A DNA stretch of 64,000 bases from an uncultured Pirellulaceae bacterium. GTDB taxonomy: Bacteria > Planctomycetota > Planctomycetia > Pirellulales > Pirellulaceae. The position numbers and the translations under genes were made by a program. How positions within the stretch are numbered: the stretch's first letter is position 1; each line of letters opens with the position of its first letter. The notes under the pieces were generated by a model. It searched no databases and was not told the DNA's origin. It was given only the letters and a program-made list of their open reading frames with translations. The DNA lies in NCBI GenBank assembly GCA_938083195.1, contig CALKCK010000019.1, forward strand, positions 62,001-126,000. The letters run 5' to 3'. Of this stretch, positions 19,026 to 25,750 are shown in pieces.

Positions 19026-20057
19026 ATGATGCATTCTCTTCCATTGACTATGCCTGCTGAGTGGGAACGGCAGTCGGCAATTTGGCTGAGTTGGCCACAC
19101 AACCGAGAGACATGGCCTGATAATCTCGAAGCAGCACAGCGTGAATTTTTTGATTTGGTCCAAGCAATTGCGACGACCGAGCGTGTGATGGTAATGGTGG
19201 ATTTCACTCAGGGTGAACCGGCTGTTAAGACGATGCGCAGTTGGGAAAATGTAACCTGCGTCGATATTTCTACCAATGATGCCTGGGCACGAGATTATGC
19301 TCCCACTTTCGCGTTGGACTCTCGCGGAGCGCTGGTTGCTGTGGATTGGGAATACAACGCTTGGGGTGGAAAATATCCTCCTTACGATCTCGATCAGCAA
19401 GTCGCAAAACGGGTTGCTGGGTATTTAGGGATTGCCCATGCCTCGCCTTCATTTTGCTTCGAAGGTGGGGCCATCGAAGTTAACGATTGTGGGGTTCTGC
19501 TATGTACGCGTTCGTGTGCCTTGAATCCCAATCGAAATCCAGAGATGGATCTCCCCCAAGTCGAATCGATATTCAAGCAGTATCTAGGAGCCAAGATTTG
19601 TTTATGGTTGACTGGGAATGCAATCGAAGGCGATGACACGGATGGGCATATCGATCAAATCGCCCGATTTGTAAATTCAACCACCATCGTGGTGGCGGCC
19701 GACGGCGGGAATCAAGACCTTCAGTCCGAACGGCTCAAGCAGAATCATTGTGATTTGAGGCAACAACTTGAGTTCAATGGATTGGAGCACTATCAAGTGG
19801 TGTCGTTACCGTTACCGAGTCCGTTCCAATTCTGTGGTCGGACGATACCGGCCAGTTATTGTAATTTTTTGATTACCAACGAACGGGTAATTGTCCCTCA
19901 ATTTGGGGTGGGTGAGGACGAGCAAGCTCTGCAGATTTTGGCCCCTTTGTTCCCGAATAGGCAAATTATCGGGCTGGCCTCAAGGAATCTAGCGGTTGGC
20001 TTAGGCTCGTTTCATTGTCTTTCGCAGCAACAACCAGAGAATAAAAAAAAATTGTAA
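19026..20057 (+). CDS. aguA: Agmatine deiminase
   Basis: 343 residues. Family motifs: MPAEWERQSAIWLSWPHN at the start, NDAWARDYAPTF, CFEGGAIEVN, DDTDGHIDQIARF and GLGSFHCLSQQQP, whose Cys (C331) is the nucleophile. The enzyme deiminates agmatine to N-carbamoylputrescine and ammonia. It is the second gene of the aguB-aguA pair. An in-frame second Met follows the first at once. The Lys-rich end has no special meaning that I can see. Confidence 0.96.
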   Translation: MMHSLPLTMPAEWERQSAIWLSWPHNRETWPDNLEAAQREFFDLVQAIATTERVMVMVDFTQGEPAVKTMRSWENVTCVDISTNDAWARDYAPTFALDSRGALVAVDWEYNAWGGKYPPYDLDQQVAKRVAGYLGIAHASPSFCFEGGAIEVNDCGVLLCTRSCALNPNRNPEMDLPQVESIFKQYLGAKICLWLTGNAIEGDDTDGHIDQIARFVNSTTIVVAADGGNQDLQSERLKQNHCDLRQQLEFNGLEHYQVVSLPLPSPFQFCGRTIPASYCNFLITNERVIVPQFGVGEDEQALQILAPLFPNRQIIGLASRNLAVGLGSFHCLSQQQPENKKKL

Positions 20058-20219
20058 AAAATAGTGTCGCGAATGGGGTGGCTCTGCGTGTATTCTGATT
20101 CGGGATTCAGGCAGTTTTCCAACGATGGGTCATATTAAAATTCCTTATTGCCGAATCATCTTTTTGCAAACAATCATTGGTGTTTTGGCACCAAATTAAG
20201 AACTTTGTCGGAGAAATTA

Positions 20220-20972
20220 ATGAGATTTTCATTCAAATTATGTTTGCCGTGTACTGTTGTGGCACTCGCTTTTTTACTTAGTGCGACTGACGTTATGGCG
20301 CAGCCTGGTGGTGGTCGGCAGGGTGGTCGAGGCGGACGAGGTGGAGGTGAAGAAGGTTCATCACGACTGCTACGAAACGAGTCAGTTCAGAAGGACTTGG
20401 AATTATCTGGTGATCAAATTGAGCTCATTGAGGGGCTCTCGCAGGGGCGTGGTGGAGACCGTGAATCAATTATGGCCGAGCTCGATGGGCTTTCGGGTGA
20501 GGAGCGGATGGAGAAGATGCGAGAGATTCGCGATCGCCGGACAGAAGAGATGAAGAAAGAGCTAAATGATATTCTTCTGCCTCACCAAATTGAGCGTCTG
20601 GAGCAGATCGCTAATCAAGCATCTGCACAGGGAGGAGCAAGATCTTTGATCAGCGGTAGTCTTGCGGACAAACTGGGGATTACAGAAGATCAAAAAGAGA
20701 GGCTCCGCGAAAAAGCAGAGGAACTCCAAAAAGAAATGAACGAAAAAATTGCGAAACTGAGAGCGGAAATGCAAGATGAGCTGATGGCGGAGCTGACGGG
20801 TGATCAGCGGGCTCAGTACCAAGAAATGATGGGCGATGCATTTAAGTTTGAGCGGCCGACACGCGGCGGACAGGGTGGAGATCGTGGCGGACAGGGTGGA
20901 GATCGTGGTGGTCGTGGTGGAGATCGCGGCGGACAGGGTGGAGATCGTGGTGGTCGTGGCAGCGACTTCTAG
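20220..20972 (+). CDS. Secreted Gly-rich LTxxQ-like protein
   Basis: 250 residues from the ATG at 20220, which opens a good signal peptide (cleavage near VMA-QPG, residue 27); an earlier in-frame Met would extend it needlessly. A Gly/Arg-rich stretch (29-44) follows, then a helical core (50-215) with repeated 'L-x-x-x-Q-x-E-x-L' and 'LSGDQIELIEGL', 'ILLPHQIERLEQI', 'LGITEDQKERLREK', 'LTGDQRAQYQEMMG' elements. These recall the LTxxQ repeats of Spy/CpxP periplasmic proteins. The C-terminus is five 7-residue GGQGGDR-type repeats. Function unknown; a metal- or envelope-stress role like Spy is only inferred. A strong terminator follows at 21008. Confidence 0.8.
   Translation: MRFSFKLCLPCTVVALAFLLSATDVMAQPGGGRQGGRGGRGGGEEGSSRLLRNESVQKDLELSGDQIELIEGLSQGRGGDRESIMAELDGLSGEERMEKMREIRDRRTEEMKKELNDILLPHQIERLEQIANQASAQGGARSLISGSLADKLGITEDQKERLREKAEELQKEMNEKIAKLRAEMQDELMAELTGDQRAQYQEMMGDAFKFERPTRGGQGGDRGGQGGDRGGRGGDRGGQGGDRGGRGSDF
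20865..20966 (+). repeat. 21-bp repeats encoding GGQGGDR tail
   Basis: Five units of about 21 bp, coding GGQGGDR, GGQGGDR, GGRGGDR, GGQGGDR and a shortened GGRGSD. Units 1, 2 and 4 are identical in DNA, which points to recent duplication. Confidence 0.8.
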
Positions 20973-21007
20973 TCGAGTGTTGGCCGACCTTCTCTCTTCT
21001 TATTGCG

Positions 21008-21043
21008 AACGTTCCAGCGGTAGATTCCGTTGGAGCGTTTTTT
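21008..21043 (+). terminator. Rho-independent terminator
   Basis: A 13-bp stem (AACGTTCCAGCGG with CCGTTGGAGCGTT, all pairs matched if two G-U wobbles are counted), a 6-nt loop and a run of six T at 21038-21043. It lies 36 bp after the stop of the Gly-rich gene. Confidence 0.85.
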
Positions 21044-21116
21044 ATTACCATGAATTGATTGGCAAAAAATGGTTGTCAGGTTTTTGGGTCGCATGGAAAA
21101 ATGTGGCTAACGCACT

Positions 21117-21908
21117 TTAAAGAAAAAGATTCGTTTTTGGTTTTCCTGTCCGTCTTGCTTTAATGCGGATGTAGGGCGCAAGAAATTGACAACGATGAGC
21201 AAAACTATTGGATTCTGAATCGGGCTTAGCGTGCATAGGTTCGGTAATGTCCTCGATGATCAATCCTGCTCGACACATCTCCCCTAGCAACTGCTCCCAG
21301 CGATGAACGTATTCTAAAGTACCATCTTCACGGATTAGGTTGGGGTGAGGGCTCGGGGGCAGGGGAGCAGAGTCATAGTACGGGTGTTCAATGCGATATT
21401 TACCCTGTTCGGCGTCCAGTGATGCCTGCAGGCTGGTGGGTTGTTTATGCTGGCTAATATAAATGCCGTCCGCGCAAAGCACTCTCGCGACTTCTTGATA
21501 GACCGGCACGACATTCTGGACGTAGCAGGTGCTCACGGGGTGGATAACGATTTCAAACGAGTCGTTTTTGAGGGCTGCCAGGTTGTCCATGGAGGCTTCG
21601 ATAGTTTGCAGGTTCAATTGTCGTTGACCCGCGACCCGTCGATCGAGTTCAAGCATGGCTGGGCTGATATCTACAACTGTCACAATTGCCCCGGCGGCCG
21701 CGTAAATTGGTCCTTGCCGCCCCCCTCCGGCGGCCAGACAGAGGACTCGTTGTCCTCGAATGTCACCGCCGAGCCATCCGGGTCCGTCGACTGACTGCAA
21801 TGGGCTCTGGAAATCGACATCGCGGGCCGGTTTTGCCAGTCGATCTTGCTTTTTTGCCAACCGATCCCATGCTGTCCGGTTGTGCCAATGCTCTTCTGAC
21901 GGTTTCAT
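21117..21908 (-). CDS. Class I SAM-dependent methyltransferase
   Basis: 263 residues. The SAM-binding motif I is VLCLAAGGGRQGP (about 55-67), followed by VTVVDISPAMLELDRR (motif II) and later a hydrophobic PVSTCYVQNVVPVYQEVARVL for motifs IV-V. The N-terminus, with 'HWHNRTAWDRLAKKQDRLAKPA', resembles small-molecule methyltransferases acting on diffusible substrates. The substrate cannot be told from sequence. It is divergent from the thioesterase gene at 21977. Confidence 0.9.
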   Translation of the reverse strand: MKPSEEHWHNRTAWDRLAKKQDRLAKPARDVDFQSPLQSVDGPGWLGGDIRGQRVLCLAAGGGRQGPIYAAAGAIVTVVDISPAMLELDRRVAGQRQLNLQTIEASMDNLAALKNDSFEIVIHPVSTCYVQNVVPVYQEVARVLCADGIYISQHKQPTSLQASLDAEQGKYRIEHPYYDSAPLPPSPHPNLIREDGTLEYVHRWEQLLGEMCRAGLIIEDITEPMHAKPDSESNSFAHRCQFLAPYIRIKARRTGKPKTNLFL

Positions 21909-21976
21909 AGTGCTTACGATAATTCAAAATGATATGTTGGTGTTATTTGCAAATCCGAGTCCCGTAAAGAGATGCT

Positions 21977-22447
21977 GTGCCTGATTCATCCCCATTTATT
22001 GCCGAGTTTGAGTTGATCCGCGAAGTCCGATTGGTTGACACCGATTCGACGGGATTCGCGCATTTTGCTTCTTACGTGCGGATGATGGAGGAAACAGAGT
22101 ACGCGTTTCTTCGAAGTCGCGGACTGCGGGTTGTATTGTACGATGAGCGAGGCACGATGGGATTCCCCCGCCTTCATGTTAGCATCAATATTTTTGACCC
22201 TGTCTGCTTCGGAGAACAGGTTCTCGTTAAATTGAGATTGACCGAAATGGATGGAAAGCAAATTACTTACTGTTTTGAGATTTGTAGCGCAGACGATGAA
22301 ATACTCGTCAAAGGAAAATTTCGGGCGGCGTTTTGTCGTTTTCCCGACGATGATCCCCCGTTTGCTATTTTAATCCCGGATTTCGTAACCGCGGCTCTTA
22401 CTGAGTCGTCTGATTTTCGCACCGAAGCTCAGGTTGGATCCATTTAA
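21977..22447 (+). CDS. 4-hydroxybenzoyl-CoA-type (hotdog) thioesterase
   Basis: 156 residues with a GTG start at 21977. The active-site Asp of YbgC/4HBT enzymes is present (VRLVDTDSTGFAHFASYVRMMEE), and the following strand has the usual LHVSINIFDPVCFGEQVLV. The family hydrolyses acyl-CoA esters. It lies 27 bp before hemH on the same strand, so the two may be co-transcribed; the physiological acyl-CoA is unknown. Confidence 0.88.
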   Translation: MPDSSPFIAEFELIREVRLVDTDSTGFAHFASYVRMMEETEYAFLRSRGLRVVLYDERGTMGFPRLHVSINIFDPVCFGEQVLVKLRLTEMDGKQITYCFEICSADDEILVKGKFRAAFCRFPDDDPPFAILIPDFVTAALTESSDFRTEAQVGSI

Positions 22448-22474
22448 TTTTTCTTACCGTTTATTGATACACTT

Positions 22475-23524
22475 ATGACATCAGAACCTACCTTCGATGC
22501 GTTGTTTCTTGTTTCTTTTGGCGGCCCAGAAGGCCAAGACGAGGTGATGCCATTCCTTGAGAATGTCTTGCGTGGAAAGAACGTTCCGCGGGAGAGAATG
22601 TTAGAGGTCGCAGAGCACTATCGGCATTTCGATGGAGTCAGTCCGATCAACGCTCAGAACCGGGAGTTGATTGCCGCAATTGAGCAGGAATTGAAAGACC
22701 ATGATATCGACCTTCCGGTCTATTGGGGGAATCGAAATTGGCATCCGATGATTCCAGAGACTCTTGAGAAAATGAAGGCTGATGGAGTGAAAAATTCACT
22801 GGCGTTCTTTACGTCGATTTTCAGTTGCTATTCTGGTTGCCGTCAGTACCGAGAGAATATTGCTGAAGCCCAAACTGAGATTGGGGAAGGTGCGCCGTCG
22901 GTCAACAAAATTCGCATGGCTTTCAATCACCCGCTGTACATCGAAGCGTCGGTGGACCGGGTTCGTGATGCGATGAACCAAATAACCGAGTCGCGTCGAG
23001 ACTCAATTCGATTCGTTTTTACCGCCCACAGCATTCCGATGTCGATGGCGGAGGGGTGTAAGTACTCGACTCAGTTGACGGAGGCTTGTCGGTTAATCAT
23101 GGAAGGCATTGGAGATCAACCATGGGATCTCGTTTATCAAAGTCGTTCTGGCCCTCCTATGCAGCCTTGGCTGGATCCAGATGTTTGCGACCACTTGCGG
23201 ACGATCAAAGAGACTGACGATGTCAGCGAAGTCGTTATCATGCCGGTGGGTTTTGTTTCTGACCACATGGAGGTCCTCTTTGATCTTGATACTGAAGCAA
23301 AAGAGGTGTGCGACGAGTTAGGTATTGAGATGGCTCGAGCGAAATCCGTTGGGATTCACCCCAGTTTTATCAAGATGATTCGCGAACTAATCTTAGAGAG
23401 AACAACGGGCACAGAGAAACGTGCGATCGGCACAATGCCCGCGAACTGGGATGTTTGTCCAAAAGATTGCTGTACTTACGATCCGCCAAAACGGCCTGCA
23501 CGTCCCCGCCCTAGTCAAAGCTAA
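22475..23524 (+). CDS. hemH: Ferrochelatase (possibly coproporphyrin ferrochelatase)
   Basis: 349 residues. The catalytic His is in TAHSIPMSMAEG; later motifs are YQSRSGPPMQPWLDPDV and MPVGFVSDHMEVLFDLD, where the Glu ligand follows. The enzyme inserts Fe2+ into a porphyrin in haem synthesis. The central loop (CYSGCRQYREN, residues 116-126) and three Cys at the C-terminus (VCPKDCC, about residue 327-333) resemble the [2Fe-2S] ligand set of actinobacterial-type coproporphyrin ferrochelatases. This suggests the coproporphyrin-dependent branch, but the substrate needs a test. Confidence 0.95.
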   Translation: MTSEPTFDALFLVSFGGPEGQDEVMPFLENVLRGKNVPRERMLEVAEHYRHFDGVSPINAQNRELIAAIEQELKDHDIDLPVYWGNRNWHPMIPETLEKMKADGVKNSLAFFTSIFSCYSGCRQYRENIAEAQTEIGEGAPSVNKIRMAFNHPLYIEASVDRVRDAMNQITESRRDSIRFVFTAHSIPMSMAEGCKYSTQLTEACRLIMEGIGDQPWDLVYQSRSGPPMQPWLDPDVCDHLRTIKETDDVSEVVIMPVGFVSDHMEVLFDLDTEAKEVCDELGIEMARAKSVGIHPSFIKMIRELILERTTGTEKRAIGTMPANWDVCPKDCCTYDPPKRPARPRPSQS

Positions 23525-23551
23525 TTGAAATCTAACCTTTTGATCAACATC

Positions 23552-24091
23552 CTAGGTCAGTTTGAACTGCGTATCGGATTTGATGATCGAGCAGGTTTCC
23601 GGGAAGGTGTGAAAGGTTCGGACTTTTACATGCTTTCGGAACGCCTGGACGTTGATGTAGCTGATGGCGCCAAACGCGATTCTTCCATTGGATTCAAAAC
23701 GTTGTACCAAGCCTTCGCACTCAACCCTTTGATCGAGTTGTTGTTGGATGGAGACGAACATCTTTGCTGGTACGCACTCGAGTTGAACCTTCGAGGAAAA
23801 ACCAACTTGCTCACGATAAACTGCCTGGTCGATCGTGGTGCCTTCAATGGGGTGGGAGATGAGGACGTTACCGGTGGGTAACAAATGATGTGCTCCGGCA
23901 CTCACTTCCGTCAGGACAAGGGAGCCATGATGGAAACTAATTGCATGGCCATCGGTGGTGATTTGGAGTTTAAGTGCGTAATTTTCGCGTTCAATGAGTC
24001 GCGAGGCACAGACTTGAAACAACTCTGGATGAATGTTCCTCGCAAACAAGTGGAAATTTAAATCAGTAATTTTTGGACGAACGGATAACAC
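23552..24091 (-). CDS. DUF2617 family protein
   Basis: 179 residues. The start SVRPKITDLNFHLFARNIHPELF and the later HHLLPTGNVLISHPIEGTT match what I recall of the DUF2617 family. It is a cytoplasmic protein without membrane segment. Function is not known. It is convergent with hemH (27 bp between stops). Confidence 0.75.
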   Translation of the reverse strand: MLSVRPKITDLNFHLFARNIHPELFQVCASRLIERENYALKLQITTDGHAISFHHGSLVLTEVSAGAHHLLPTGNVLISHPIEGTTIDQAVYREQVGFSSKVQLECVPAKMFVSIQQQLDQRVECEGLVQRFESNGRIAFGAISYINVQAFRKHVKVRTFHTFPETCSIIKSDTQFKLT

Positions 24092-24350
24092 AGTAAACTT
24101 TCAAAGGGTCGCTGGTAAACAAGCGAGGCGAAGTGAATTAACTCCGAGTGCCTGCACAATCTATTGTAAAGTCGCAGCCCAATAAAATCTTCTTTTGAAT
24201 CTGATTTTTCGAACTGGAATTGAAAAAAACAGAAGTGAAATCTTAAACAAAAAAATGAAATAAAGTTGACATTTGACGAATCGTAAAAATGGTTCCTTCG
24301 TTTGAACGATTTGTGATTCGACCTTTGGTCTGTTTTTTTGCCGCGGATCT

Positions 24351-24429
24351 CCGTTGGTATTTTTGTCTCTGGTGAGATGCCGTGAGTCAATTTTGCGGCA
24401 ATCAATACGAGAGACAAAAATACGAACGG
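24351..24429. repeat. Long inverted repeat with inner stem
   Basis: The arms are 24351-24373 and 24407-24429, 23 bp each with 21 matching bases, including a perfect 13-bp core TATTTTTGTCTCT / AGAGACAAAAATA. Between them an inner stem TGCCG / CGGCA encloses a 13-nt loop. It could be a small folded RNA, a protein-binding palindrome or the relic of a short transposable element. Confidence 0.7.
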
Positions 24430-24530
24430 CGATTGGATAACGATTTCAATCAGCACTTTTGTCATCGGGTTGGATAGTAGCGATTTATTGAAAATGAACC
24501 AATGTTAAAATGATTTTCGTGTGTGAGTGC

Positions 24531-24597
24531 GACAGCAGATGCTGATTAATTTTCTTTGGCAGATGGCTTGCCGATGGAAGTCTTGTTGTCTGCTGTC
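24531..24597. repeat. 9-bp inverted repeat
   Basis: GACAGCAGA (24531-24539) is exactly complementary to TCTGCTGTC (24589-24597). The 49-nt loop contains GGC...GCC segments. T-runs follow 10-20 bp downstream but not directly, so a normal terminator is unlikely. Confidence 0.5.
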
Positions 24598-24712
24598 AGA
24601 GAAAGAGTTTTTTACTGAAGCCTGAGTTGGAAGTTAAAACAACTTGAACGATTTTCATTGATTCGCTATTTTTTGCAGTCTCTGCTCTTCAATGGGTTAA
24701 CATGTGGGCCAG

Positions 24713-24743
24713 TTAATTGCATCCAGGATTAATTGCATCCAGG
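24713..24743 (+). repeat. 16-bp tandem direct repeat
   Basis: TTAATTGCATCCAGG occurs at 24713 and again at 24729, exactly one 16-bp period apart, about 40 bp ahead of the small Cys-motif gene. Confidence 0.65.
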
Positions 24744-24767
24744 GGTTAATTTGTTATGAACGAATCG

Positions 24768-24773
24768 AAGGAG
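24768..24773 (+). promoter_or_regulatory. Ribosome-binding site deciding a TTG start
   Basis: AAGGAG lies 5 bp before the TTG at 24779, a textbook spacing, and is rare for its strength in this window. It fixes the start of the small Cys-motif protein. Confidence 0.7.
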
Positions 24774-24778
24774 ACGAA

Positions 24779-25018
24779 TTGAAAAATAAAAAGCTATTGT
24801 ATCTTTTTATCGTCACGCTTATCGCTGGGCTGTTTTGTTGGCCTATTTCGATTAACTGTGCGCAGTGCGGAGAGTCGGTTCGTTACGAACCTTTGATGGC
24901 GCGGATTGCCGGAAGGTGGGAGGCCAACTTTCTCTGTAACCTCGAGTGTACGAAAGCTTGGCTTGACGAGCATCCGATTGAGCGAGATGAAAAGGGAGCC
25001 GTCATCCCGCGTCGCTAG
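24779..25018 (+). CDS. Small membrane-anchored protein with paired Cys motifs
   Basis: 79 residues from the TTG at 24779, selected by a perfect AAGGAG 5 bp upstream and because it directly opens a membrane segment (about 4-22, LLYLFIVTLIAGLFCWPIS). A short domain follows with CAQCG (CxxC) and, after 25 residues, CNLECTKAW (CxxxC). This could bind zinc or a haem-free iron; it resembles short zinc-ribbon proteins but I cannot name a family. The C-terminus is charged (DEKGAVIPRR). Confidence 0.7.
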   Translation: MKNKKLLYLFIVTLIAGLFCWPISINCAQCGESVRYEPLMARIAGRWEANFLCNLECTKAWLDEHPIERDEKGAVIPRR

Positions 25019-25060
25019 CAGGATCGTTTGCGTCGACAGTGAATTGCTACTGAATCAAAT

Positions 25061-25750
25061 TTAAAGTTGCCAGTCGATGGCTTTGTTTCCACGTTGAGTC
25101 AACTCGCGGTTGATCTTGGAAAATGGGCGACTCCCAAAAAAACCTCGATACGCGGAAAGTGGAGAAGGGTGAGGCGCTGAAAGGACAATGTGTCGATCTT
25201 GGTTGATTAGGTTTGCTTTTTTTTCGGCTGGCTTGCCCCAGAGAACAAAAATGAGCGGACTGGAGTGCTCATTCAATTTCTTGATTACCTGATCAGTAAA
25301 ATGTTCCCACCCTCTGTTGCGGTGAGAGTTTGCTTCGCTCTTTTGAACGGTTAGCACCGTATTTAATAGAAAGACCCCTTGTTGGGCCCAGGGCGTCAGA
25401 TTTCCGGCAATCGGTGCTGGAATGTCTAAGTCAGCTGATAGCTCTTTGAAAATATTTTTGAGTGAAGGAGGCAGCTTATTTCCCTCCTCGACAGAAAAAC
25501 TTAGCCCATGCGCCTGGCTAGGACCGTGATAGGGATCTTGTCCGAGGATGACGACTTTGGTTTGGGTGTAGGGAGTTAGGCGAAACGCATTAAAAACATT
25601 TTGTTCGGGTGGGTAAATCGTTTGCGACAGTCGCGTCTTTTTGATGAATTGAAACAGTTCTAAAAAGTCTGGACTGGCAAGTGCAGTTTCAAGCACTGCG
25701 GTCCAGTCGCTTTCAATTGGCCAGCCGGGAGGGAAGTGGTGGCGGCTCAT
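25061..25750 (-). CDS. ung: Uracil-DNA glycosylase
   Basis: 229 residues. The water-activating Asp is D72 in VVILGQDPYHG, the Leu-insertion loop is HPSPLSAYRGFFGS with catalytic H194, and FVLWGKPAE is a third family motif. The enzyme removes uracil from DNA. Its first codons overlap the end of recJ by 4 bp, so the two DNA-repair genes are co-translated (recJ then ung). Confidence 0.97.
   Translation of the reverse strand: MSRHHFPPGWPIESDWTAVLETALASPDFLELFQFIKKTRLSQTIYPPEQNVFNAFRLTPYTQTKVVILGQDPYHGPSQAHGLSFSVEEGNKLPPSLKNIFKELSADLDIPAPIAGNLTPWAQQGVFLLNTVLTVQKSEANSHRNRGWEHFTDQVIKKLNEHSSPLIFVLWGKPAEKKANLINQDRHIVLSAPHPSPLSAYRGFFGSRPFSKINRELTQRGNKAIDWQL

Larger units (their letters stand above)
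24092..24778. other. Large structured intergenic region
   Basis: About 690 bp without a convincing gene. It holds a 23-bp inverted repeat with an inner stem (24351-24429), a 9-bp inverted repeat (24531-24597) and a 16-bp tandem repeat (24713-24743). It is AT-rich, with several A and T runs. An open frame on the minus strand (24058-24465) overlaps the DUF2617 gene out of frame and looks non-coding. Confidence 0.55.

Noticed and set aside
24058-24465. Minus-strand open frame of 135 codons
   Set aside because: It overlaps the DUF2617 gene out of frame, crosses the long inverted repeat and shows low-complexity Phe/Ser runs without a recognisable domain.
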